Source: Homalodisca vitripennis (taxonomy: Eukaryota > Arthropoda > Insecta > Hemiptera > Cicadellidae). Taken from it: DNA of 64,000 bases. Within the stretch, counting starts at the first letter, position 1. Each line of letters begins with the position of its first letter. The notes beneath the pieces were generated by a model, which was not told the origin of the DNA, ran no database searches, and saw only the letters and a list, made by a program, of their open reading frames with translations. The stretch is from NCBI RefSeq assembly GCF_021130785.1, contig NC_060210.1, positions 186,132,501-186,196,500 of the forward strand, read 5' to 3'. The position numbers and the translations under genes are program-made. Positions 24,501 through 33,300 of this stretch are shown here, piece after piece.

Positions 24501-27484
24501 TACATTATGGTGTACTACAATTTTAATGTTATCTGACTCAGGAATGTTTTACAAAATAAATGTTTGACATAGGTTTTAATACTGTTAATTAGTTTATAGT
24601 TAATTTATTCATAGCTGAAAATGTTAATACTGTTTTTTATATTAGAGCTTATTTATTTGTTAGCAAATCTTTTTAGCTGGAATCTTGTTCTTGTTAAATC
24701 TATTACTACTAACGATGGGAGACCGAAGAAAGGGAAATTTCTGACTATGTCATCTGTCTTACCAGTATAGCTGGACCTTGTAAGATGTAATATGACAATA
24801 AATGTTCATTCATTCAAAGTTGATGGAACAAGCGTACAAGATTGAATTAACAAGAGTTTTGAATTTGTTTTAAGCCTTATTCTGCCTGTCCTCATGGGTC
24901 AGTGGCCTGTGCGAGGATATTACCAAACAGAATAAGGCGAAGAGTCGACATCAGTCAGATACTGGTAAAAAGTACAATGGTTACAGACAGGTTGTAATTC
25001 AGAACCAAAGTCCAAAGTCTTATTCTCAATGTGGATTCAAATCTATTCAGAAGTTTGGGCATCATTTAGATAACAAGGAGCTATAATTATCTAATAAAAA
25101 TGGCTCTTTTGAGTATTAAGCTATTCAACTTACACTTCACCACAATATTGTGTTGTTTCTGACAAGTTGGAAAAAAGTTGTTGTTCAGTTTAGTCTGATT
25201 GCTGAAAGTTGTAACCACTATTTCTTGTTGTATTAGTTATAATTGTAAAATTGACAGGTAACTTCAGTGAATTGTCAAAAATTTTAAAATCACATTCTAA
25301 GATATAACAGATTGTGTTGACAGGCTATAATTTTCACCAATATCTGAGCAAATGTTCCAGTTGTCATCTATTGCTTCTTCAGAAGTCATAAAAAAACTAA
25401 CTATAACAAATGTATATAAAAATATAAATCTACTTTGATAGGTTTCGGTTATATAGTCTTGTATGTTGAATGTGGTGTACTCTTGTGTAGATATACCGAC
25501 CAAAAACAATGGCTCATGAATTTCTTCAATGTTCCGAGACTCGACTGCCCGGAACTGCTCATTGACGGCAATGACATGATGAAGTTCACGGAAGTCTGGT
25601 ATAAGGTGAGTTCGTATATCTCAATTGTCTCTTTCTTTCATTCAAAGAATTTTGTTTTGTTTAAGCATTTAGGCCTCTGTTGGACATTTGGTAATGTCAA
25701 TGTAAAAACAAAAATTGTTTATTTAACCCTTTAAAATCTGATTTATTCATAGTTACATAAATAATGATTATAATGGTTATATATGCCCACGAACAAGAGG
25801 GAAAAATTGAAATTAGCGATTCTTTTCAATGAGAAAAAAAATTGTTATTGCTATAGTGTATTTATTTAAGAATAATAAACACATCCAACTCAACCATCGT
25901 AAACTATGATAAACCTTCCTTTCATCTTTGCCTCAGATCGGTAAGTTCCGTATGAATGCACCATATTAAATACACATGTATTGTGATGCATGTGCCTAAG
26001 TCATGGTAAGATGAAGTATTTTGTTTGCCTTGCAGAGAAAAGGCAGACTACATTGAGTATGGTCTATTTGATATTAGCAGAAAACTAGTTGCTTAATGGC
26101 ACACTCTGGGCATGTTGTGATGTTCCATTGGTAGTACTGTGAAGGCTAGTCTGCTTATGGTTTCGTGTAGGAGTTCAGTGTTCTTACCAGACAACGCAAG
26201 TATGGATATTCTATGGACAGGTGACCAGAGTAAAGTTCAAGGCAATTACAAAGTCAAGATGGAGTAAGTAAGATATAGTTTATATCTAGGTTTTCAGTAA
26301 CAGGTTTTCAGATATTCACAATCATTAATGTTAGAAAAACGGAACAAAGTCTTTCAACTGGTAAATATCAATGCTGGATATTTACAGAAAATTGACTGCT
26401 TACAAATGATATCACACAATAATGTCCTGGACTATTGCGTTTTTTGACCTTAGTGGCGAAACAGCAAACTCAACATTAATAAGTTGAATGCTTTGCCACT
26501 AGATGTTGAGGGTCTGTTATTGTGCCGTAGTGGCGAAACAGCATACTCAACATTAATAAGTTGAATGCTTTGCCACTAGATGTTGAGGGCCTTGTTATTG
26601 TGCTTCTGTTGAGTACAAGTTGGATGCTACCGGTGCAGCCTGAAAATGATGTAGGTTCGTTGCTCCAAAGTGTTTAACACTGAAAATTTATTAAAACATA
26701 TTTGGGTTAGTTACCATGTCTATCATGTTACTTGGAATGTGTTAATTTTAATCAGTGTTGTTAATCAATAAAAACATAATAAAGCTACATTTTCATTTTA
26801 CTATCATAAAATTAAGTTTTTTTTTCACTATTTTTCTTTTTTATCTAAAACAAGATGTGTATAAAACAAAATAAAAGCAAACAATTTAAAAAATTGTAGC
26901 TCATAATTGCAATAAAACTTATATATTCAATATTGTTTACAATCTGAAACTTAATGAAATCACTGTCTAAAGCTGATTTCCATTTCATCTAGACTTCAAT
27001 GATGCCTATAAAATCTGGTCAGAAGTTGGGATGGTGGTTTCATCAGAAGTTGAAGGTAGTGGTGGGAACTCTTTATTAGAGTGATAATAGTTCAGGTGGA
27101 AAATATATTGACTTTACAATTTTGATTTTTGTCAAGTCCTTGGTGTCGTCAGTTTGAGAATGTTTCTGGCTGTTCTGTTATTTACAACATTTGGATATAT
27201 TTTGTTACAAAAGGAAGCAACATGTGATTGTGGTCCTGTCAAGTGTGAATCGCCTGATACTGAACGTTCAAATTGAGATGTGAAGTGCAATTTTTTAATT
27301 GACTCAAGCTTCATGAGTATTTGAATACAAATACTCAAATATGATATTTTTTTATCATATATGCTAATACAAACAATTTTTTCAGGCTCCTGGGATGAGA
27401 TACGAGAAGGGCTACAATGAAAGTATGGGAGATACCGGTATATTGATGAGGATTTTCCCTCCGAAGAAGACGGATTACCTTTAA
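12549..27484 (+). CDS. NDUFA10: NADH dehydrogenase 1 alpha subcomplex subunit 10 (complex I 42 kDa)
   Basis: An accessory subunit of mitochondrial respiratory complex I, built on a deoxynucleoside-kinase-like P-loop fold. Six coding exons join in phase: 12549-13095, 20301-20387, 22149-22359, 23939-24103, 25491-25605 and 27386-27484. They give 407 residues, and every junction is GT-AG. A basic N-terminus (about 1-60) fits a mitochondrial presequence. A P-loop GAVASGKS lies at 90-97, and YMPEAN follows. Exon 2 carries GQGVVLDKSCYSDFAYIEAM, typical of the dNK-like family. Exon 3 has RPHLAIYLDVPV and the KKRGRPHE lid-like segment. The last exon ends PPKKTDYL. The start is the first ATG after a strong acceptor. 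Introns are 1.4-7.2 kb and carry most of the repeats listed below. Identification is firm; exact 5' UTR structure is not. Confidence 0.95.
13585..13949. mobile_element. Tigger/pogo-like MITE, 365 bp
   Basis: Bounded by TA on both sides (13583-13584 and 13950-13951), with near-perfect inverted ends beginning CAGTAGAACCCCTCATATCC. The subterminal motif ggccggata repeats in both arms. TA target and CAGT start fit a Tc1/mariner-pogo (Tigger) non-autonomous element. It interrupts the left terminal repeat of the 13528-16091 element, so it is younger. Confidence 0.85.
14025..14886. repeat. internal long inverted repeat of the foldback element
   Basis: About 100 bp starting gtaaatcttaagatcagcg at 14025 recurs inverted, ending at 14886, with few mismatches. 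The 660-bp loop includes a GC-rich patch (14400-14460) and a promoter-like stretch at 14611-14660, with a CACGTG E-box and a GGCCAATCAG CCAAT box. Similarity decays gradually beyond both arms, which suggests these are inner parts of the outer element's arms rather than a separate insertion. Confidence 0.75.
15217..15967. mobile_element. second GG-terminated element with perfect 8-bp TSD
   Basis: The inverted termini begin GGTACTTTGGGATTATACCG on both ends, about 27 bp long. Perfect 8-bp duplications AATTTAAG occupy 15209-15216 and 15968-15975. The 751-bp interior has no transposase frame and contains a strong hairpin at about 15595-15645. The insertion splits the right arm of the 13528-16091 element. 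TSD length and the GG(G)TAC start resemble the outer element, so both may use the same transposase. Confidence 0.85.
15585..15745 (+). repeat. dispersed hairpin repeat, copy 1
   Basis: It starts gcctccggccatcagcg. A two-tier hairpin follows: outer stem CATCAGCGCGG with CCGCGCTGATG, inner stem GGCAGCACC with GGTGCTGCC around a TTC loop. Next comes aaagaaaaacatccctcga and an AT-rich tail. Related sequence is found at 17735-17850 and at 21060-21310. Confidence 0.7.
16100..17730. other. NDUFA10 intron 1, nothing recognised
   Basis: AT-rich intron sequence without coding potential or clear repeat ends. A GC-richer patch at 17545-17625 precedes the second hairpin-repeat copy and may belong to the same insertion. 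Confidence 0.4.
17735..17850 (+). repeat. dispersed hairpin repeat, copy 2 (hairpin deleted)
   Basis: It matches copy 1 from gtgcctccggccatcagcg straight into aaagaaaaacatccctcga, then follows the AT-rich tail closely to about 17838. About 40 bp, the distal half of the hairpin, is missing, as expected if a stem-loop was deleted precisely. Confidence 0.7.
17851..19183. other. NDUFA10 intron 1, mostly unassigned
   Basis: It contains a CA/TA microsatellite (about 18303-18345). A moderately GC-rich patch at 18950-19130, opening with a TTC run, may be an old repeat. No coding sequence was recognised. Confidence 0.35.
19184..19865 (-). mobile_element. decayed mariner element with internal deletion
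   Basis: Imperfect terminal repeats lie at the two ends (agagggtggttttataag at left, cgagggcggtttgatgtc on minus at right), each next to TA. Minus-strand frames read a mariner helix-turn-helix region: GWTAAHT-like, then TLKTIY, VHDMVMEDQRLKVREIANIV and ISTE. It jumps directly to WDFQGIIPIDH, so the catalytic middle is deleted, and stops and frameshifts are present. The element is inactive, at 682 bp versus about 1.3 kb for a complete one. Confidence 0.8.
19866..20300. other. NDUFA10 intron 1, 3' part
   Basis: Plain AT-rich intron ending in the acceptor gttttttcag before exon 2. No other feature seen. Confidence 0.5.
20505..20655. repeat. near-perfect palindrome with ~66-bp arms
   Basis: The left arm runs from ttttcataattatcgg through aaggacatacagacaaacat to about 20572. 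It recurs inverted from about 20586 to 20655 with only a few differences, around a short AT-rich loop. It could form a cruciform in DNA or a strong hairpin in the pre-mRNA of NDUFA10 (intron 2). The origin is probably a foldback or an inverted pair of repeat ends. Confidence 0.85.
20656..20940 (+). repeat. possible LINE-like 3' tail
   Basis: Sequence ending in aaataaatttcttt followed by repeated aacttgaacttgaactt (about 20826-20868) resembles a non-LTR element's 3' end with a short tandem tail. No coding part was recognised upstream. Confidence 0.25.
21035..21310. repeat. foldback made of two inverted hairpin-repeat copies
   Basis: The minus-strand copy (about 21060-21160) and plus-strand copy (about 21225-21305) of the dispersed hairpin repeat face each other around a 65-bp spacer. 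Shared landmarks are cccctggccatca, a following hairpin with gtgcgggc or its decayed form, and aaaaaatatccctttgaga or its relative. The outer ends caagcttgaatttaggta and aattcaagctca are also complementary. Confidence 0.65.
21311..22148. other. NDUFA10 intron 2, nothing recognised
   Basis: Ordinary AT-rich intron with no repeat boundaries or coding similarity noted. It ends in the acceptor atttctgcag before exon 3. Confidence 0.5.
22850..22935 (+). pseudogene. mariner transposase N-terminal fragment
   Basis: The plus strand reads KEGRKDMVDEPQSGNPA, the linker after the helix-turn-helix in mariner transposases (FKxGRxxxxDxPRSGRP). It is short and broken. It may be the upstream half of the same element as 23285-23545, split by the LINE fragment between them. 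Confidence 0.5.
22950..23130 (-). pseudogene. LINE reverse transcriptase fragment
   Basis: The minus strand reads DKGVPQGSILGPTFI followed by a stop. VPQGSILGP is the conserved motif preceding the catalytic YxDD region of Jockey/CR1-type non-LTR reverse transcriptases. Only about 15 residues are legible, so the clade is not assigned. Confidence 0.6.
23285..23545 (+). pseudogene. mariner transposase C-terminal fragment
   Basis: Shifting plus-strand frames show LHHDNNPT (the catalytic HDN box), later HFRSIEDVQCAITRALSDL, and SNHWNNYRYTHKNCFKKYF, in the order found in the mariner C-terminal third. Several stops and frameshifts interrupt it, and a degenerate duplication of the tail follows to about 23582. 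Confidence 0.7.
24104..24709. other. NDUFA10 intron 4, 5' part, nothing recognised
   Basis: Very AT-rich with no frame or repeat boundary that could be named. Confidence 0.5.
24710..24820 (+). repeat. LINE 3' end with (TTCA) tail
   Basis: The stretch cttgtaagatgtaatatgac is followed by aataaatgttcattcattca, a polyadenylation-like signal running into a short TTCA repeat. This is the usual end of CR1/L2/Jockey-type LINEs. No coding part is readable nearby, so it is a strongly 5'-truncated copy. Confidence 0.5.
24865..25045 (-). repeat. tRNA-derived SINE, copy 1
   Basis: It shares the stretch tgtcctcatgggtcagtggc and gcctgtgcgaggat with the copy at 33310-33525 in the same order and orientation. 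The tRNA-like head (decayed A and B boxes) lies at the high-coordinate end. It contains an internal inverted repeat, gccttattctg with cagaataaggc. Confidence 0.6.
25046..25490. other. NDUFA10 intron 4, 3' part
   Basis: AT-rich intron ending in the acceptor tcttgtgtag before exon 5. Nothing else is supported. Confidence 0.5.
25606..27385. other. NDUFA10 intron 5
   Basis: Apart from the tandem hairpin duplication at 26451-26605, this is plain AT-rich intron. A patch at 27150-27260 is somewhat GC-richer but shows no recognised coding content. Confidence 0.45.
26451..26605. repeat. 77-bp direct duplication of a hairpin unit
   Basis: Two adjacent near-identical copies begin tagtggcgaaacagca at 26451 and 26528. 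Within each unit the start pairs with tgctttgccacta, and ctcaacat pairs with atgttgag, so each copy can fold into a compound stem. It may be a small foldback element duplicated in place. Confidence 0.8.
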
Positions 27485-28090
27485 GTTTAGTCCGTTGTGA
27501 CCAACATAATATACTGAATGTTAACATTTGGTTATAAAATATAGCTGTTCTAAACACACGTGTTAACATTTTGTGTACCTGTTCATTGTTGAGATTACAT
27601 AGTTGTGGAAAACATAACATTTTCTTTTCTTTCTAATACACTCTATTCCAAAAAAGAAATGTTTGTGTAATATCACTCCATTAATCCTCATGAACGTAAT
27701 GTGGATCAGTGATTGGTGCAAGATGGAAGTGTGTGGAGTTCATTTACTCAACTCAAGAGACAAACTCCAGTGATGACTAATTAAAGAATAACATTATCTG
27801 TGGATGGTTTATTGTTGCATGTCTATATAAAAACTGCTTGATAAGACAATTTAAGAAACTAAATTTTAACATCTAAAGTATATAGTTTTAGGTGGGATTC
27901 TACTACGTCACAGAGGTAATAGAAAAGAAAACTCTGAGCAAACATCTTTAATCAAGATTATTACTCTTTTTTCATGTCCAGGCACACTCTTTTACAGTCT
28001 TTGTTAAGTTTTTATTTGGAATAAATTTATTTGAATTTGAAGATATCCACCCATTATCAATCCTGAAGGTAAATCAGTTTAATAAATGCA
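27485..28090. other. 3' flank of NDUFA10
   Basis: Holds the 3' UTR. A LINE-like 3' end may lie at about 27990-28045 (ggaataaatttatttgaatt). No coding region was recognised. Confidence 0.4.
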
Positions 28091-28093
28091 CTA

Positions 28094-28225
28094 CAGTGGA
28101 ACTTCGATAACGCTCAAAGCTCAAGGGAACCAAAACAAAAATTAAAATGATTTAAGACTTCAAAGTATGCAGACTTGATATGTCAAGGGTCCGGGTGAAA
28201 AGTTCGAACTATCCAAGTTTTACTG
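28094..28225. mobile_element. short Tigger-like MITE, 132 bp
   Basis: TA-flanked (28092-28093 and 28226-28227) with imperfect inverted ends, CAGTGGAACTTCGATAACG at left and CAGTAAAACTTGGATAG on minus at right. Its size and CAGTRRAACTT start match the other TA-target MITEs in the window. Confidence 0.7.
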
Positions 28226-28557
28226 TATATTATTTGAATTTCCTCTAAAGTTTAGCATGTAATTGTTACAAACACAATTCACTGTTATTTCAGTTATAAC
28301 TGAGTTCTAAGTAGTGGTTTAATTATATAAAATAATGTGTATTAAAGAATATTGTTCCTACGTATTAAATTTTGCTTCTCGGACTTAAGTGCTGGTGACA
28401 TAACTGCTATCATCTAAGTTTTCTGGTTAGTTGAGCTTTAGCGAAGCCTACCTCTCATGGGATCGGAAAATTCATTTCTGTTTGTGTGTTTGATTGCATA
28501 TCTCGAAAACGAACTAACCTATAAACTTGAAATTATGCAAGAAGCTTCATTTATATA

Positions 28558-29034
28558 CAGGGTGAGGCAGACTACCCTTCCATGATGTATAGCAGCTGAA
28601 CCCCGAGAAACCTATCTTCTTCATTTTAATGAAGACTCCCATATTTCAACATCAAAGAATTCGAGAAAATAATTTTTAACAACCACAAATACTCCAAAAT
28701 GGCACTTTTGGGGGATAGGGGTCATTTGTTAAAGATTTTCAAATGTAAAGGTAGGTCGAGCCTCATTTTAAAGGTCTCTCTCTCTCTATTCATTGATCAT
28801 TTTGAAAAAAGCTTTGATTTATTTTGCTTATTGTATGCACTGCGGTCCTAATTGTCAAAGTTATACAGTTTCACAGTTTTTTTAACTTACCTACACAAAA
28901 GTGCCATTTTTGGTGTTAAGAATTATTTTTCTAAATATTTTGGGGTTAAAATATGGAGGTTTTATTAAAACAAAGAAGGCAGGTTTCTTGGTTCAGCCGC
29001 TAAACTTCACGGACGGGTAGACTACCGCATCCTG
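28558..29034. mobile_element. MITE with ~150-bp terminal inverted repeats
   Basis: Flanked by TA on each side. The ends begin CAGGGTGAGGCAGACTACCC on plus and CAGGATGCGGTAGTCTACCC on minus. Similarity between arms continues for about 150 bp, with aaaatggcactttt answered by aaaagtgccatttt. There is no transposase frame. TA target and the tacagggtg start suggest a Tc1/mariner-type non-autonomous element. Confidence 0.8.
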
Positions 29035-30134
29035 TATTAACAACACTGAGTTCTATGATGGTACATGTCACTCAATGGGATTTGACTGAGCGTTACCAAA
29101 TATTTTTACATTAGTCTTATGGATAACCATGATGGCAGTGAGCAAATTGTAGAATAAATAAATTTGTAAACAAGCTGAGTACAATCATATTAACATGTGA
29201 CTTATTAACAAATTTAGATTATTCATACAATAAAAAGAAAGAAACAACAGAGTGAAAGTCAATGTTAGAAGATCTGATTTCAGCGACTCTTGCTTTATAG
29301 TACTCTTCCTACCTTATCAGAACTTTTGTCATTTAAATAATCAATGAACAAAAATGTGAATGTATCATGTGGCAAGATATCTCGATAGAGATCATCTGCA
29401 GACTTAAATGTTGCATAAAACTTCATTGCTACATTTTTTTTCATTTCAGAGGGAAAAAGACAGTTGTCTCCTCACTTAATCCTAAAAAGGACCTTTGTGT
29501 CTCCCTTATTTGTGTTTTTGCCCTCCAAATCTGGGACTGAGAGAATGAAATGTAATATGTACTTGAAATTGTGCATACATCCTTTGCGAAGCCTGTTTGG
29601 CGACATGTGATATATTTTTACTTTATTAACCCTGTGTAGAAACACAGAGGTATCAGCCTCACAGTGCAGAATCATCTACAGGAAAAAGAGTAAGCTGGAA
29701 CAGCTATCTTAATTTTCAGTTTATCATCTCTTCATTAAAAATGGCACTCTGTAATGAGGCAAAAATATTACAAGATTTGTTTCAGCAATATTTTAATTTA
29801 TGTGTGAACTGGAAATCTTATATGTTAGGTATTACATTCTAGTTTTGCATGTTTTCTGAATATATCCACTAAATTAAACTAAAATTTGCTAAATGTTTAA
29901 AATATAATTAGAATACGGAGTATTTGTGCAGGGGGTCATCTTGAGTGATGCAATGACGTTCATACAGCAGGAACATATTGTCTACAGATTTCTGTCAATT
30001 GCCTACCAAATATTTTTACAACATAAAACATGTTTAATTTCAATTTTGTTTTGTATGACTTACGACATTCTCATAATTCTTGATTATTTCCCAGAACATT
30101 TTTTATGCATGGACGCTAGGCTTAAATGATTATT
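29035..30134. other. intergenic between NDUFA10 and LRRC34
   Basis: AT-rich with no recognised coding or RNA gene. NDUFA10 (plus) and the LRRC34-type gene (minus) converge on this region, so it should hold both 3' ends. Confidence 0.45.
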
Positions 30135-30215
30135 TGTGCAAAATTCTTTGCCCGAATCAGGATTTGAACCTGGTCTACTGGGTTGAGATACTACCCACTC
30201 AGTTGCCAATGACTG
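30135..30215 (-). repeat. tRNA-like SINE head
   Basis: On minus, ggcaactgagtgggtag resembles an RNA polymerase III A box and GGTTCAAATCC is an exact B box, spaced as in tRNA. The T arm is imperfect and the acceptor stem does not close, so this is a tRNA-derived SINE head rather than a tRNA gene. It lies just downstream of the last LRRC34 exon. Confidence 0.6.
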
Positions 30216-30308
30216 AACAGAATTTAATGATTTCAAAAGGAACATACACATTGATATATTACAAAATTTGTATTTCAAATTTATATTTCCGGGATAACAG
30301 TTTTGCTT

Positions 30309-33300
30309 TTATTTGTTCCTGATCTCCATAACAGTGCTTGGGCGACAGTAGGAACACTCTGCTCCAGCACAGAGGCAGTAATAGTGGGGCATAATGTGAT
30401 CTACTGCCTCTGTGGTGCTGAACTGGTACTTTTCCTTGGAGCAGAAGACATGGATATCCAGTGTTTTGTCATTCAGGACTCCTGACCGTAACATTCGGAA
30501 TATCACCTGTAAAGAATAATAGCTGATTAGCATTCATTTGTGCTCCATTTGGGCGTCAGGAATCAAGCGAAATACTCACCATACTAACCATTTTGGCAAA
30601 CTATGGTCTTTAACCACTATGTTGTAAGTGGTGAAGAACAGTCATTCAAATGTTTGCTAAGAATCTCATATCCAGCCTCAGCCATTTTTTAAATTTATGT
30701 TTGTAAAAACGGCACTGTTGATGACTTGACAAAAAACCATTGGTTAATTGTCATTATCATTGTTTTACACTCCAGCAGTAAACACTATTCATCAAAAGTA
30801 AACAATCAAAAACATTCACAAACATTACTTAAATTAACATTTTTTAACATCACCAAATATATTTTTCTTTATTAAAAAATAAATGAGACTGCAACTCACA
30901 ACAGACTGTGTTAATAAAGTGAAGTCTCCTTTGTGATTGGCTTTCACAAGACAAGAGGAGTGGGCCGGTTTAGGTTCATGGGACAATTCTCACAGACTTT
31001 GCTGTAGGACAATCGCTCATCAAAAGTTTGTAAACTATCCAAGAGCTATCATTGGTATTCGGCAATTGGAAGGATCAAAACTCCAAACATTTTCAAAAAA
31101 CATTTTAAATTTAGAATATTTGTTAAAATTTTAATTTTATTCTTTTGACGAGTTTTTAGTGAGGAATTGATAAATAAAATTTAAATACATAGGCCATATA
31201 TTGTTACTATTTACCTATTTTCTTACTAATAAAAGATAATTCAGGGGGTAGGTTAGTAAAGATGTTAGTGTAAATACTTAATAGTATGTTTCTAATGATT
31301 TCAGTTGTCTGACTCTATTTATTGTATATCAATGTACATGTATTGAATAAAGAATGATTGATAACAAAGGACATAGGGGAGGAAGTAAGAGAGCGATATA
31401 GTTTGATGTACATCATACTAGAAGTGCACCTGGGTGGCAAACTGGCTCCAATAAGCATAACTTTGCATCATGAACATGATATATAAATTCCTTCTCATAT
31501 TCAGTTGTTTAAATCTGTACTATTAATAAAAATCTAATGGTATCTCTGTCTGTGAGTTCGTACATTTGCATGCGTGTGTGCGTGTGTGTAAAGTAAAGAT
31601 GTCCTATTTTACCAGTCAAAGTTAGGGCTGAGAAGCCCTCTCTAATACAACCTGGGGACCAACGGCTTAAAGGTGGCTTTAACCACCGAACCACCACCAA
31701 TGGCCGGGCAGGCGGGCTGCTTGCAAGGACAGGATCGCTCAGCGGTCACCCATCCAAGCAGCAGCCACGCTCTACGTTGCTTAATCAGTTATCTTCTGAT
31801 AACCATTGTACTCACTACACTGTGCCATTGGCCATCGTGTATGTATTATTTTACTCAAAAGCTACTGGACAAATTGTACTGAAATTTTACATGGACAATC
31901 TTAGGGTCTCTGATTAACATATAGGTCTATTATTATTTACAAAATTATTCTGGGCTATGCTACACTGCTCTCTACAGTTAAGAAAAATCCCTTCTTGGTC
32001 TCTAAACTTGCATTACAGCTAACAAATGTTATTAATTGAAAGAGCCTGTTAAATGTAATCAAATATTCTGTGTAAACATTGTCTCATGACAGCACAACCA
32101 TATGTTTAATTAATTTAGCCACTATGGAAATAGTGGAAAGTTGGCAAGACGGTTCAATCTCATTTGAGTCATTGTTTGTTGACCACAACCACATCTTCAA
32201 TAGACGAAGACAAGAAAGAGTTCTTTCAGCTGTTGCTGCTAATGGTGGTAAGACCAACAGTACTTGAGTACTTTTATAAGTTCAAATATAAGTTTCTTGT
32301 TTTCCTGAGGTTTATTTTGATGAACTCTTGTAACCACGTTTTTTTTTTAATGTGGCAACTAGGCAAACACACCATTGGTGTTGGAAATATAATTCACTTG
32401 AACCAGAAGTGGGCATACACGTGGAAAGCCTACAAAATTATGTGCAAGGTGGGGGTTAACTGTTAATAACTTATAATTAAACTTGCTGTCAGGATACAGC
32501 ATTCAAGTTAGCTCACTTACTTTTGCAGCTTTTTCACCAATTTGGTTTCCCCTCATTAATAAACCTTTAACCAGGTGTTCCTTCTTCAAGCAGTTTAGGA
32601 TGTCCAGCACACCTGTCTCAGTTATTCTGTTTTTCGATATATCCAAGTATATAATTTTTGAATATGGAAATTTGAAACTCAAAGTTCTGTAAAACAAATT
32701 GATTTGAATTTTATTAGCGTGCAGTATTGTAATGTTGGCTCATGGTTAACATTTTTAATTTCAAGATTTAATATGAGTGCTAAATATATCTATATGGTAA
32801 ACTGAACTATACCTACAAGTAGTTCGTATAAGGTTTTTAAACTAAAAAAATTCTAAATTTTTGAAACATTTATTTCTTTTATATTGAATTATGAATAATA
32901 TACTTAAAAGCTGAGTGCTGTACTGGTGGCCATCCTAATTTTAGGCCTACAAAAATATTTTTATCCACGGAAGGAGTCTTATTTTAAATACAAGGGCTAT
33001 CCAGAAAGTAGATTATGTTTCGCTCTGTAGCGTAAGGGGCCATTTGTATGTCAGAGCATTTCTCAGTTCAGTGACTATCCAGCCGTACAAGTGAGAGGTT
33101 ACTGTCGCTCCTTGTAGTTTTACAATAGGAGTTTAAAACGTGTGACGCAATTAAAATCCCACGAGTTGTGAAGTGTGGTTGGTATTAGGCTTTTTGTTGG
33201 CTAAGAGCAATAAACCAATTGAGATTTATCACCAACTTTGTGAATTTTATTGGAACAATTTAGATTAATTTGGATATTTTAAGAGGGGATTTTGCTTCTT

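Noticed and set aside
27132..27620. 162-codon minus-strand frame
   Set aside because: It is antisense to the last NDUFA10 exon and its flanks, a shadow frame.
30135..30215. tRNA gene
   Set aside because: A and B boxes are present, but the acceptor stem does not close and the T arm has a mismatch, so it is SINE-derived.
31740..31812. 5S rRNA gene
   Set aside because: Only the internal promoter part is 5S-like, and the rest is a SINE body shared with 39140-39345.
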